Positions 1 to 7,437 of a stretch of 64,000 nucleotides of DNA are shown here, one piece after another. The DNA is taken from positions 1-64,000 of the forward strand of contig NZ_JASERL010000010.1 in the NCBI RefSeq assembly GCF_030766935.1. Direction: 5' to 3'. Every line of letters starts with the position of its first letter. Position 1 is the first letter of the stretch. The DNA comes from Streptomyces sp. KL109B. Its GTDB lineage: Bacteria > Actinomycetota > Actinomycetes > Streptomycetales > Streptomycetaceae. Under the pieces are notes generated by a model that saw nothing but the letters and a program-made list of their open reading frames with translations, made no database searches and was not told where the DNA came from. The position numbers were made by a program, and so were the translations under genes.

Positions 1-140
1 GGACCGACTTTATCAGAAGTTTTGGGCCGGGCTGACCGGCTCAGGGTTTCCGATTAATCGGGGGGCTTCTCGAAGAATTGAATTTCGTGAAGCGCGCTAG
101 ATGCTAACCGTCGCGATCGAACCTGTCTAGTTCGGGGCAA
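1..140 (-). other. rRNA operon leader (16S gene lies off the left edge)
   Basis: Read on the minus strand, this stretch ends at the window edge with CTTCTGATAAAGTCGG. I recognise this as the conserved leader segment that precedes 16S rRNA genes in Streptomyces and related actinomycetes, associated with pre-rRNA processing. A perfect 12-bp palindrome (CCGATTAATCGG) lies at 50-61. No open frame is present. The mature 16S gene should start a short distance to the left of the window. Confidence 0.8.
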
Positions 141-147
141 CTGTTCG

Positions 148-176
148 AATCTACCTCCCCGTTCAGTCCGTGTCAA
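148..176 (-). promoter_or_regulatory. strong rrn promoter, -35 TTGACA / -10 TAGATT
   Basis: On the minus strand, TTGACA (171-176) and TAGATT (148-153) are separated by exactly 17 nt, a near-perfect housekeeping-sigma promoter. It points left into the rRNA leader. A second, weaker candidate follows downstream, TAGACA then 17 nt then TAGCAT, around 97-130. Tandem promoters are usual for Streptomyces rrn operons. The promoter starts about 50 nt beyond the stop codon of the SpoIIM-like gene. Confidence 0.85.
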
Positions 177-229
177 CGGTCTTTCCGGGGCGAAGAGGAG
201 ACTAGCAGGTCAGCAAGGTCGATCGCACA

Positions 230-1237
230 TCAGGCGGCCGTCGGCAGCAGCGCGCTGCGCTCGTCCTTAGCCACGTCGCCGGTTTCACCCTCACGGGCCG
301 CTCGGCCGCCAAGGACGTAGACGTACGCCAGGAAGGCGAGCTCCGCAGCGATGCCGATGGCGATACGGGCCCAGGTCGGGAGGCCCGAGGGGGTGACGAA
401 GCCTTCGATGGCGCCGGAGATGAAGAGGACCAGGGCCAGGCCGATGGCCATGCCGAGGGCCGCGCGGGCTTCCTCTGCCAGGGCTGTTCTGCGCGTACGG
501 GGGCCCGGGTCGATCACTGTCCATCCGAGACGGAGGCCGGTGCCTGCGGCTACGAAGACCGCGGTCAGTTCCAGCAGGCCGTGCGGGAGGATCAGTCCCA
601 GGAAGGTGTCGAGGCGGCCGGCGGACGCCATCAGGCCGATGCCCACACCTACGTTGAGCATGTTCTGGAAGAGGATCCACAGGACCGGCAGGCCCAGGAA
701 GACGCCCAGGACCAGGCACATGGCCGCGGCCTGAGCATTGTTCGTCCAGACCTGGGCGGCGAACGACGCGGCAGGGTGGCTCGAGTAGTACGTCTCGTAC
801 TGGCCTCCGGGGCGCGTCATCTCACGCAGTTCGGTGGGGGCCGCGATGGATGCCTGGACATCGGGGTGGGTGCCGATCCACCAGCCGATGAGGGCGGCTA
901 TCGCGGTGGAGAGCAGCGCGGTGGGTACCCACCAGTGGCGTGCCCTGTAGACCGCTGCTGGGAAGCCGTGGGTCAGGAAGTGCGTCACGTCTCGCCAGGA
1001 AGCGCGGCGGGTACCCGTCACGGCGCTACGCGCGCGTGCCACGAGTTGAGTGAGGCGGCCGATCACCCGGGGGTCCGGTGCGCTCGACTGGATGAGCGAG
1101 AGGTGGGTGGCGGTGCGCTGGTACAGGGTCACCAGTTCGTCCGCTTCTGTGCCGGTGAGGCGACGTCGGCGGCGCAGCAGAGCGTCCAAGCGGTCCCATT
1201 CGGCACGGTGGGCGGACACGAAGACGTCGAGGTCCAT
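230..1237 (-). CDS. SpoIIM family (stage II sporulation protein M-like) membrane protein
   Basis: This is a 335-residue protein starting MDLDVFVSAHRAEWDRL. The first ~100 residues are a charged, helical, soluble region. They are followed by several hydrophobic segments (around residues 105-125, 165-215, 225-245, 270-290 and 300-320), the layout of the SpoIIM/DUF95 integral membrane family. In Bacillus SpoIIM takes part in septal peptidoglycan remodelling during engulfment; actinomycete homologues are widespread and of unknown role. I chose the ATG at 1237 because the frame further upstream is arginine-rich shadow sequence. The gene is divergent from the RDD gene (105-bp gap), a pairing common in Streptomyces and suggesting shared control. 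Family assignment is firm, function is inferred. Confidence 0.85.
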   Translation of the reverse strand: MDLDVFVSAHRAEWDRLDALLRRRRRLTGTEADELVTLYQRTATHLSLIQSSAPDPRVIGRLTQLVARARSAVTGTRRASWRDVTHFLTHGFPAAVYRARHWWVPTALLSTAIAALIGWWIGTHPDVQASIAAPTELREMTRPGGQYETYYSSHPAASFAAQVWTNNAQAAAMCLVLGVFLGLPVLWILFQNMLNVGVGIGLMASAGRLDTFLGLILPHGLLELTAVFVAAGTGLRLGWTVIDPGPRTRRTALAEEARAALGMAIGLALVLFISGAIEGFVTPSGLPTWARIAIGIAAELAFLAYVYVLGGRAAREGETGDVAKDERSALLPTAA

Positions 1238-1342
1238 CCGGTCTGCTGCTCCTCGCTTTCCGGCACCTGTACGGCGCGATGTGCCTTCAGCTTGGCAGAC
1301 TGGCGGTTCCTGGGGCAGCTCGTTGAAGGGTGGGTGGCCGGC

Positions 1343-2377
1343 GTGAGTGAGCTGGTGACGGGTGAGGCGGTGGCGCTGGAGCTGCGGCCCGCGAAGTTGC
1401 CGAGTCGAGCGCTGGCGGTGCTCATCGACCTGGCGGTGGCGTTCGCCGTGTATATCGCGGTGACCATGGCGTTCGCGGCGGCCACCGCTTCGCTCGATGA
1501 TGCGGCGGTCGCGGCGGTCGCCGTGGCGACGTTTCTGTTGGTGCTGGTCGGGATCCCGATCGCCGTGGAGACGTTGAGCCATGGGCGGTCGTTGGGGAAG
1601 CTCGCGTGCGGGCTGCGCGTCGTACGGGACGACGGTGGGCCGATCCGGTTCCGGCATGCGCTGGTGCGGGGAGCCGTCGGGGTCGTGGAGATCCTCATGA
1701 CCTTTGGGGTCGTGGCGTGCATCGCTTCGCTGGTGTCGCAGCGAGGGCGGCGGGTCGGGGACGTCTTCGCCGGGACCCTCGTCGTACGGGAGCGGGTGCC
1801 GACCGGGCAGATGGCGTTCGTGCCGCCTCCGCCGCCGTGGCTGGTGGGGCGGTTCGCCGAGCTTGATCTTTCGGCTGTGCCGGAGGGGCTGTGGCTGGCG
1901 GTGCGGCAGTACCTGACGCGGATGGGGCAGTTGGATCCGCAAGTGGGGTGGGGGATGGCGGAGCGGCTCGCGGGCGAGCTCGCCGCGCACACGGGTGCGC
2001 CCGTGCCGAGTGACATGCCGCCTGCCGCGTTCCTCGCGGCTGTGACGCACGAGCGGCAGTCGCGGGAGGCTCAGCGGGCGTTCGGCGCAAGTGCCACGGG
2101 TGGTCCGAGTGGTCCGGGTGGACAGGCGGCTTCGGCGGTGACCGGTGCCGCTCCAGGACCGTACGGCGGATACGGCGGATACGCACAGGCCGCGGGGCCC
2201 GTGCCATCCACGGCCCCTCCCGCTCCTCCAGCCCCCGCGCCCGGCCCGTTCGGCGGGCAGGCCCCGGCCGACTCCCCCGCACCGCGCGCGAGCCAGCCCC
2301 AGGTCCAGCCCGACAATCCCCCGGCCGGATCCGGGAGTTCGGACGCCCCGGCCACCGGGTTCGTTCCGCCGGCCTGA
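1343..2377 (+). CDS. RDD family membrane protein
   Basis: This is a 344-residue protein starting at GTG with SELVTGEAVALELR. The N-terminal ~150 residues hold an RDD domain: LPSRALAVLIDLAVAF gives the Arg and Asp of the signature, two hydrophobic segments follow, then GRSLGKLACGLRVV and RRVGDVFAGTLVV. The C-terminal ~120 residues are a Pro/Ala/Gly-rich, low-complexity and probably disordered tail. RDD proteins are predicted transporters or channels, and some have cation/H+ antiport activity. The GTG is preceded by an AAGGG-type ribosome site about 10 nt upstream. The divergent SpoIIM-like neighbour suggests a joint membrane role, which is inference. Confidence 0.85.
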   Translation: MSELVTGEAVALELRPAKLPSRALAVLIDLAVAFAVYIAVTMAFAAATASLDDAAVAAVAVATFLLVLVGIPIAVETLSHGRSLGKLACGLRVVRDDGGPIRFRHALVRGAVGVVEILMTFGVVACIASLVSQRGRRVGDVFAGTLVVRERVPTGQMAFVPPPPPWLVGRFAELDLSAVPEGLWLAVRQYLTRMGQLDPQVGWGMAERLAGELAAHTGAPVPSDMPPAAFLAAVTHERQSREAQRAFGASATGGPSGPGGQAASAVTGAAPGPYGGYGGYAQAAGPVPSTAPPAPPAPAPGPFGGQAPADSPAPRASQPQVQPDNPPAGSGSSDAPATGFVPPA

Positions 2378-2387
2378 GCGCGCGGCG

Positions 2388-3002
2388 TCAGCGGAACGCC
2401 GACGGGGGGTTCTCGAGGTCCTCCAGCTCGATTCCGGGGGCCGCGAGGACCACGTCGCCGCTGATGTGAACCGTCTGCTGTTCCCCGGTGTCCAGGGCTG
2501 TGACCTGGTATTCGTCCACGGTCAGAGGGCCGTTGTCAGTGGCGTGTGCTTCGCTGTTCAGCAAGGTCCAGGACTGGTCAACGGTGCGTGGCGCGAGGAC
2601 GGGGTCGGTCAGGGCGACGAGGCGGACGCGGGTCGATGGGGAGGCGGGGGTGAGGCCGAGCAGACGTGCGGTGGCGATGAGGAACGCGGGGGACGTTCCC
2701 GTGAACGCGTGCGCGGGTGCGTTTCCTTCGGTGGCGTGCGTGCCCGTGGGGTCGGTGCGGACCCATGTGACGCCGTCGATGGCGGCGCCTCGCACCTGCC
2801 AGCTCGAGGCATTCAGTTCGACGCGGATGGGGCGGCCGAGTTCGTCGAGGGCGAGGTCGATCGAGCCGGCGTGGTCGCCGGAGGGGGTGGTCCGTTGCGC
2901 TACATAGCGCCAGCCGGAAGGGCCGGGCGCGCACTGGAAGTGCTCTTCACCGAGGGGGGTGTGATCGTGCGGATCGTGAAGCGAATAACGGCCGCGGGGC
3001 AT
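2388..3002 (-). CDS. conserved hypothetical protein
   Basis: This is a 204-residue protein if it starts at MPRGRYSLHDPHDHTPLG (ATG at 3002). A longer frame runs to 3080, but its extra residues are Arg/Pro-rich. It has no signal peptide or membrane segment. The composition suggests a beta-rich soluble fold (for example GSIDLALDELGRPIRVEL and VTALDTGEQQTVHISGDVV). I do not recognise a named domain. It ends 10 bp from the RDD stop codon in convergent orientation and lies downstream of sahH, from which a strong hairpin separates it. Confidence 0.7.
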   Translation of the reverse strand: MPRGRYSLHDPHDHTPLGEEHFQCAPGPSGWRYVAQRTTPSGDHAGSIDLALDELGRPIRVELNASSWQVRGAAIDGVTWVRTDPTGTHATEGNAPAHAFTGTSPAFLIATARLLGLTPASPSTRVRLVALTDPVLAPRTVDQSWTLLNSEAHATDNGPLTVDEYQVTALDTGEQQTVHISGDVVLAAPGIELEDLENPPSAFR

Positions 3003-3103
3003 GGCGTTCGTGGGGTCCTCTGTCTGGCCTGGTGACGGCCGCCGTCGGTGCGGGCGGCGGGTGTCGAAGGGCGGGTCCACCGTAGCCAGCGGTGTGCGCG
3101 GAC

Positions 3104-3146
3104 ACGGGACAGGCCCCCGACACGGGGGTGCGGGGGCCTGTCCTGT
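3104..3146. terminator. hairpin downstream of sahH
   Basis: GGACAGGCCCCC (3107-3118) pairs perfectly with GGGGGCCTGTCC (3132-3143) around a 13-nt loop, and the stem extends outward past one G-T pair. It lies about 90 nt beyond the sahH stop codon, before the next minus-strand gene. There is no U tract, as is common for Streptomyces terminators. Confidence 0.75.
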
Positions 3147-3234
3147 GCAGCGGTCAGCCGCTGGGCGGCCGGTGCGCGGTGCCGGGGCGAGCGCTCAAGC
3201 GGAGCGTGCCCGGCGGTCGCGACTCAGTAGCGGC

Positions 3235-4698
3235 TCAGTAGCGGTAGTGGTCCGGCTTGTACGGGCCCTCGACCTCGACACCGATGTACGCGGCCTGCTC
3301 CGGGCGGAGCGTCGTCAGCTTCACGCCGAGCGAGTCCAGGTGGAGGCGGGCGACCTTCTCGTCCAGGTGCTTGGGCAGCACGTACACGTCGGTCGGGTAC
3401 TCGGACGGCTTGGTGAACAGCTCGATCTGGGCCAGCGTCTGGTCCGCGAAGGAGTTGGACATCACGAAGGACGGGTGGCCGGTCGCGTTGCCCAGGTTCA
3501 GCAGGCGGCCCTCGGACAGCACGATGAGGACCTTGCCGTCGGGGAACGTCCAGGTGTGGACCTGCGGCTTGACCTCGTCCTTGACGATGCCGTCGATCTT
3601 CGCCAGGCCGGCCATGTCGATCTCGTTGTCGAAGTGGCCGATGTTCCCGATGATCGCCTGGTGCTTCATCTTGGCCATGTCGCCGGCCATGATGATGTCC
3701 TTGTTGCCGGTCGTCGTGACGAAGATGTCCGCCTTGTCGACGACCTCGTCGAGCGTCGTGACCTGGTAGCCGTCCATCGCCGCCTGCAGCGCGCAGATCG
3801 GGTCGACCTCGGTGACGATGACGCGGGCGCCCTGGCCGCGCAGCGACTCGGCGCAGCCCTTGCCGACGTCGCCGTAGCCGCAGACGACGGCGGTCTTGCC
3901 GCCGATGAGGACGTCCGTGGCGCGGTTGATGCCGTCGACGAGCGAGTGGCGGCAGCCGTACTTGTTGTCGAACTTCGACTTGGTCACGGCGTCGTTCACG
4001 TTGATCGCCGGGAACAGGAGGGCGCCGTCGCGCTGCATCTCGTACAGGCGGTGGACGCCGGTCGTGGTCTCCTCCGTGACGCCGCGGATCTCGGAGGAGA
4101 GCTGGGTCCACTTCTGCGAACCGTTCGAGATCGTGCGGTTCAGGAGCTGGAGGATGACGCGGTGCTCGTCGGACTCGGCGGTGTCGACCGAGGGGACCTT
4201 GCCGTCCTTCTCGTACTCGACGCCCTTGTGGACGAGGAGGGTGGCGTCACCGCCGTCGTCGAGGATCATGTTCGGGCCGCCGGTGGGCGTGTTCGGCCAG
4301 GTCAGGGCCTGCTCCGTGCACCACCAGTACTCCTCCAGCGTCTCGCCCTTCCAGGCGAAGACCGGGATGCCCTGGGGGTTGTCCGGGGTGCCGTTGGGGC
4401 CGACGGCGATGGCTGCGGCGGCGTGGTCCTGCGTGGAGAAGATGTTGCAGGAGGCCCAGCGGACCTCGGCGCCGAGCGCGACGAGGGTCTCGATGAGGAC
4501 GGCCGTCTGGACCGTCATGTGGAGGGAGCCGGTGACGCGGGCGCCCGCGAGGGGCTGCGTGGCGGCGTACTCCTTGCGGATCGCCATGAGGCCGGGCATC
4601 TCGTGCTCGGCGAGGGTGATCTCCTTGCGGCCGAAGGCGGCGAGGGAGAGGTCGGCGACCTTGAAGTCCTGGTCCTGTCGGTTGGCGACAGAAGTCAT
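3235..4698 (-). CDS. sahH: adenosylhomocysteinase (S-adenosyl-L-homocysteine hydrolase)
   Basis: This cytoplasmic enzyme hydrolyses S-adenosylhomocysteine to adenosine and homocysteine, relieving product inhibition of SAM-dependent methyltransferases. The 487-residue product matches the family length. Visible signatures include SLHMTVQTAVLIETL, the NAD-binding VVCGYGDVGKGCAESL, GNIGHFDNEID and the C-terminal family ending PYKPDHYRY. The start is ATG at 4698 (MTSVANRQDQDFKVADL), preceded on the minus strand by GAGGAGCAGCTCACTT, which supplies the ribosome site. A longer in-frame extension to 4806 is Pro/Arg-rich and not family-like. The gene is divergent from the PTS gene across a 447-bp gap. 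Confidence 0.96.
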   Translation of the reverse strand: MTSVANRQDQDFKVADLSLAAFGRKEITLAEHEMPGLMAIRKEYAATQPLAGARVTGSLHMTVQTAVLIETLVALGAEVRWASCNIFSTQDHAAAAIAVGPNGTPDNPQGIPVFAWKGETLEEYWWCTEQALTWPNTPTGGPNMILDDGGDATLLVHKGVEYEKDGKVPSVDTAESDEHRVILQLLNRTISNGSQKWTQLSSEIRGVTEETTTGVHRLYEMQRDGALLFPAINVNDAVTKSKFDNKYGCRHSLVDGINRATDVLIGGKTAVVCGYGDVGKGCAESLRGQGARVIVTEVDPICALQAAMDGYQVTTLDEVVDKADIFVTTTGNKDIIMAGDMAKMKHQAIIGNIGHFDNEIDMAGLAKIDGIVKDEVKPQVHTWTFPDGKVLIVLSEGRLLNLGNATGHPSFVMSNSFADQTLAQIELFTKPSEYPTDVYVLPKHLDEKVARLHLDSLGVKLTTLRPEQAAYIGVEVEGPYKPDHYRY

Positions 4699-5145
4699 AA
4701 GTGAGCTGCTCCTCGGTGCTGTTGCAGTCGGTCGAGGTGGGCTGACGCGCCTGTCCGCGGTAAGCGGGCCGGGCGTACATGGCTGACCTGCGGCGTCCTG
4801 GGACACACCTGTCCCCTGACACTCGCGGCGCAGTCCGTCGGAGGCCCTCTCTCCCTCGGTCGACCCGGCGAACGGGCCGCCCGACCGCCATCAGCAGCGA
4901 CGTCTGGCTCGTCACAAAGCTACACCGATCGGCCCAGCCGGACCCACCCCGCCTCCGGATCGGGCCATGTCGCGTTTCGGGGCGGGGCCGCTCGGGGCGC
5001 GGGCGGAGAGAAATGGGGACACATGACAACGGACTACCGGACCCGGGACCTTTGAACTGTCAACTCTGTTCGTATGTGTTGCACCATGCTGGTAGAGCCG
5101 CAAAGATTTGCGCGCTCTTGCACGGAACGCTTGAAGGAGAGCCAC
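4699..5145. other. divergent intergenic region between sahH and the PTS gene
   Basis: This 447-bp non-coding stretch should hold the promoters of both sahH and the PTS permease. I could not fix a convincing -35/-10 pair for sahH. Close to the PTS start there is TTGCAC, 17 nt, then AAAGAT (about 5079-5107). A perfect inverted repeat, CGCAAA-GA-TTTGCG (5099-5112), lies over or beside that -10. It is a candidate operator. Confidence 0.45.
5099..5112. promoter_or_regulatory. perfect 14-bp inverted repeat, candidate operator of the PTS gene
   Basis: CGCAAAGATTTGCG has 6-bp arms around a 2-bp centre. It starts 47 bp before the GTG start of the PTS permease and overlaps a weak -10-like element. No transcription factor gene is adjacent, so the regulator is unknown. 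Confidence 0.4.
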
Positions 5146-7308
5146 GTGACCAGTCCGGCCGACCCCCACGCGGGCGGAGGGGCCGTCGAGCAGCAGAAGA
5201 AGTTGAAGCTGCTCGCGGTGACCGCATGTCCGACCGGCATCGCGCACACCTACATGGCGGCGGAGAAGCTGCAGCAGGCAGCGGACGCCGCGGGAATCGA
5301 CATGAAGGTGGAGACGCAAGGGTCCATCGGGGCCGAGAACGTCCTCACCGACAACGATGTCAAAAGCGCAGACGGCATCATCATCGCCGCCGACAAGGAC
5401 GTCGACCGCGCCCGGTTCGCCGGGAAGCGGGTGCTGTCGGTGGGTGTGTCGGAGGGCATCAGCCACCCCGAGCAGTTGATCGAGCGTGTGCAGAGCGCGC
5501 CCGTGCACGGTGCGGAGGGCGGTGCGGAGCAGGAGGCCGCGGCGCCCGGCGGCAAGGAGCGCAGCGCGGCGTACAAGGCGCTGATGAACGGCGTCAGCTT
5601 CATGATTCCGTTCGTCGTCGTCGGTGGTCTGCTGATCGCCATCTCGCTGGCGGTCGGCGGTCACGCGACGCCCGACGGGATCCAGATCCCCAAGGACACG
5701 TTCTGGTTCAACGTCAACGCGCTCGGCACGCTCGGCTTCAAGCTGATGCTGCCGATCTTCTCCGGCTATATCGCCTTCGCGCTCGGAGACCGCCCCGCAC
5801 TCGTGCCGGGCATGATCGGCGGCTTCCTGGCAGCCGACGCCAGCATCTACGGCTCCGACGCCAACGCCGGCTTCCTCGGCGCCATCGTGACCGGTTTCCT
5901 CGCGGGCTACCTCGTCCTTGCCATTCGTAAGGTCAAGGTCCCCAAGGCCATCCAGCCGATCATGCCGATCATCGTGGTCCCCATCGTGTCCACGCTGGCC
6001 GTCGGCCTCGCCTTCATCTACATCCTCGGCGGGCCGATCTCCTGGGTGTTCACGCACCTCACCGACTTCCTCGGCGGGATGACCGGGTCGAGCGCGGTGC
6101 TGCTCGGCGCGCTCATCGGTCTGATGATCGCGTTCGACATGGGTGGCCCGGTCAACAAGACGGCGTTCCTGTTCGCCGTCGGTCTGATCGGGACGAACAA
6201 CGCCGTGATGGGTATGGCCGCCGCGGCCATTCCGGTCATGCCGCTCGGCCAGGGTCTGGCCACGCTGATCCGGCGCAAGCTCTACTCCGACTCGGAGCGC
6301 GAGGCGGGTATCGCGGCGCTGTTCATGGGGTGCTTCGGAATCTCCGAAGGCGCCATCCCCTTCGCGGCGGCGCGGCCCGCGCAGGTCATCCCGGCGAACA
6401 TGCTGGGTGGCGCGGTCGCCGGTGCGATCGCCGGGCTCGCGGGCGTCGAGGACTCCGTGCCGCACGGTGGCCCGATCGTCGCGGTGTTCGGCGCGATCAG
6501 CGGGCTCGCCATGTTCTTCGTGGCGATCGTCGCGGGCACGGTGGTCACCGCCGTATCGACGAACGCGCTGATCGGCGTGAGCAACCGCCGTGCCGCCGCC
6601 AAGCAGGCCGCGGCCGACGCCGCTCAGACCGCGGAGGCGAAGACCGCCGAGGCCAAGGCCGCCGAGCCCGTCCTGGCCGGTGCCACTCCGGCCGTCGCCG
6701 CCGAGCACGCGCCCGAGCCGGCGCACGCCACGGCGTCCGTCGCGTCCGCGTCCGCGAGCGGGTCGCTCCAGGCGGCCGCGGCGAGCTCCACCGCGTCTGG
6801 CGCGGCCGAAGCAGAAGCCGAGGCAGAGGCCGAAGCGGCCGATGGGGAGCCCGAGGTTCTCTCCGGCTACCTCACCGCCCAGACCGTCAAGGTGCAGCTG
6901 GACGCGGCGGACAAGGAGGCGGCCATCCGCGAAATGGCGGGCCTCGCCGCCGCCACCGGCAAGGTCGCCGACGAAGAAGAGCTCGTACAGACCGCGCTGC
7001 GCCGCGAGGAGCAGGGCACGACCGGGCTCGGCGAGGAGATCGCCATCCCGCACGCCAAGACGGACGCGGTGACCGCCCCGGTCGTCTGCTTCGCGCGCTC
7101 CGCCGAGGGCATCGAGTGGGGTTCGCTCGACGGCACGAAGGCCAAGCTCGTCTTCATGATCTCGGTGCCGGAGGCGGCGGCGGGCGACGAGCACCTGCGG
7201 ATCCTGGCGCTGCTGTCGCGCAAGCTCATGGACACGGACTTCCGGGCGCGGCTGCAGGCGGCGCCGGACGAGGCCGCGATCCTCGAGGTGCTCTCCGAGG
7301 TGCAGTGA
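5146..7308 (+). CDS. fruA: fructose-type PTS permease, fused IIB-IIC-IIA
   Basis: This 720-residue permease takes up and phosphorylates its sugar using phosphate from HPr. The IIB domain (residues ~15-115) carries the phospho-cysteine in TACPTGIAHTYMA (Cys28). The IIC domain (~135-480) is an 8-10 segment membrane channel with FDMGGPVNKTAF and GISEGAIPF. An Ala/Glu-rich linker (~490-570) leads to IIA (~575-720), with phospho-histidine 636 in IAIPHAKTD. The GTG start is preceded by GAAGGAGA at good spacing. The order IIB-IIC-IIA fits actinomycete FruA; the related mannosyl-glycerate permeases cannot be excluded. No fruK, fruR, HPr or EI gene is adjacent, which is odd for a fructose locus. Confidence 0.9.
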   Translation: MTSPADPHAGGGAVEQQKKLKLLAVTACPTGIAHTYMAAEKLQQAADAAGIDMKVETQGSIGAENVLTDNDVKSADGIIIAADKDVDRARFAGKRVLSVGVSEGISHPEQLIERVQSAPVHGAEGGAEQEAAAPGGKERSAAYKALMNGVSFMIPFVVVGGLLIAISLAVGGHATPDGIQIPKDTFWFNVNALGTLGFKLMLPIFSGYIAFALGDRPALVPGMIGGFLAADASIYGSDANAGFLGAIVTGFLAGYLVLAIRKVKVPKAIQPIMPIIVVPIVSTLAVGLAFIYILGGPISWVFTHLTDFLGGMTGSSAVLLGALIGLMIAFDMGGPVNKTAFLFAVGLIGTNNAVMGMAAAAIPVMPLGQGLATLIRRKLYSDSEREAGIAALFMGCFGISEGAIPFAAARPAQVIPANMLGGAVAGAIAGLAGVEDSVPHGGPIVAVFGAISGLAMFFVAIVAGTVVTAVSTNALIGVSNRRAAAKQAAADAAQTAEAKTAEAKAAEPVLAGATPAVAAEHAPEPAHATASVASASASGSLQAAAASSTASGAAEAEAEAEAEAADGEPEVLSGYLTAQTVKVQLDAADKEAAIREMAGLAAATGKVADEEELVQTALRREEQGTTGLGEEIAIPHAKTDAVTAPVVCFARSAEGIEWGSLDGTKAKLVFMISVPEAAAGDEHLRILALLSRKLMDTDFRARLQAAPDEAAILEVLSEVQ

Positions 7309-7312
7309 GCGC

Positions 7313-7381
7313 AACGCGTCTCTACGTAGATGGGGCCCAGCCGGGATTCTCGGCTGGGCCCCATCTACGTAGAGACGCGTT
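7313..7381. terminator. perfect 31-bp stem, 7-nt loop: bidirectional terminator
   Basis: Positions 7313-7343 are the exact reverse complement of 7351-7381, with loop GGATTCT (7344-7350). The hairpin lies between the convergent PTS and cation-efflux genes, starting 4 nt beyond the PTS stop codon. Each arm contains the self-complementary TCTACGTAGA and GGGGCCC-type blocks. An exact stem this long is unusual for a bacterial terminator. Confidence 0.9.
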
Positions 7382-7386
7382 TCTAG

Positions 7387-7437
7387 TCGTGCTCAGTGCT
7401 CAGTGCTCAGTGTTCGGCACTCAGTGCTCCGCGCTCG
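7387..7437. repeat. short tandem GTGCTCA repeat overlapping a gene end
   Basis: CAGTGCT or TCAGTGC-type 7-nt units repeat across 7388-7434. The end of this run forms the last codons (PSAEH) and the stop of the cation-efflux gene. It abuts the long hairpin and may reflect slippage. Confidence 0.5.

Noticed and set aside
3001..4704. 567-codon open frame opposite sahH
   Set aside because: The protein is Val/Asp/Arg-rich, without domains, and is explained by the GC-rich third codon positions of sahH. The same applies to the other long antisense frames, such as 4912-7314 opposite the PTS gene.
4699..4760. SAH riboswitch upstream of sahH (CCGAGGAGCAGCTCA resembles the conserved 5' core)
   Set aside because: The match is the ribosome-binding site itself, right before the ATG, with no room for the rest of the riboswitch fold.
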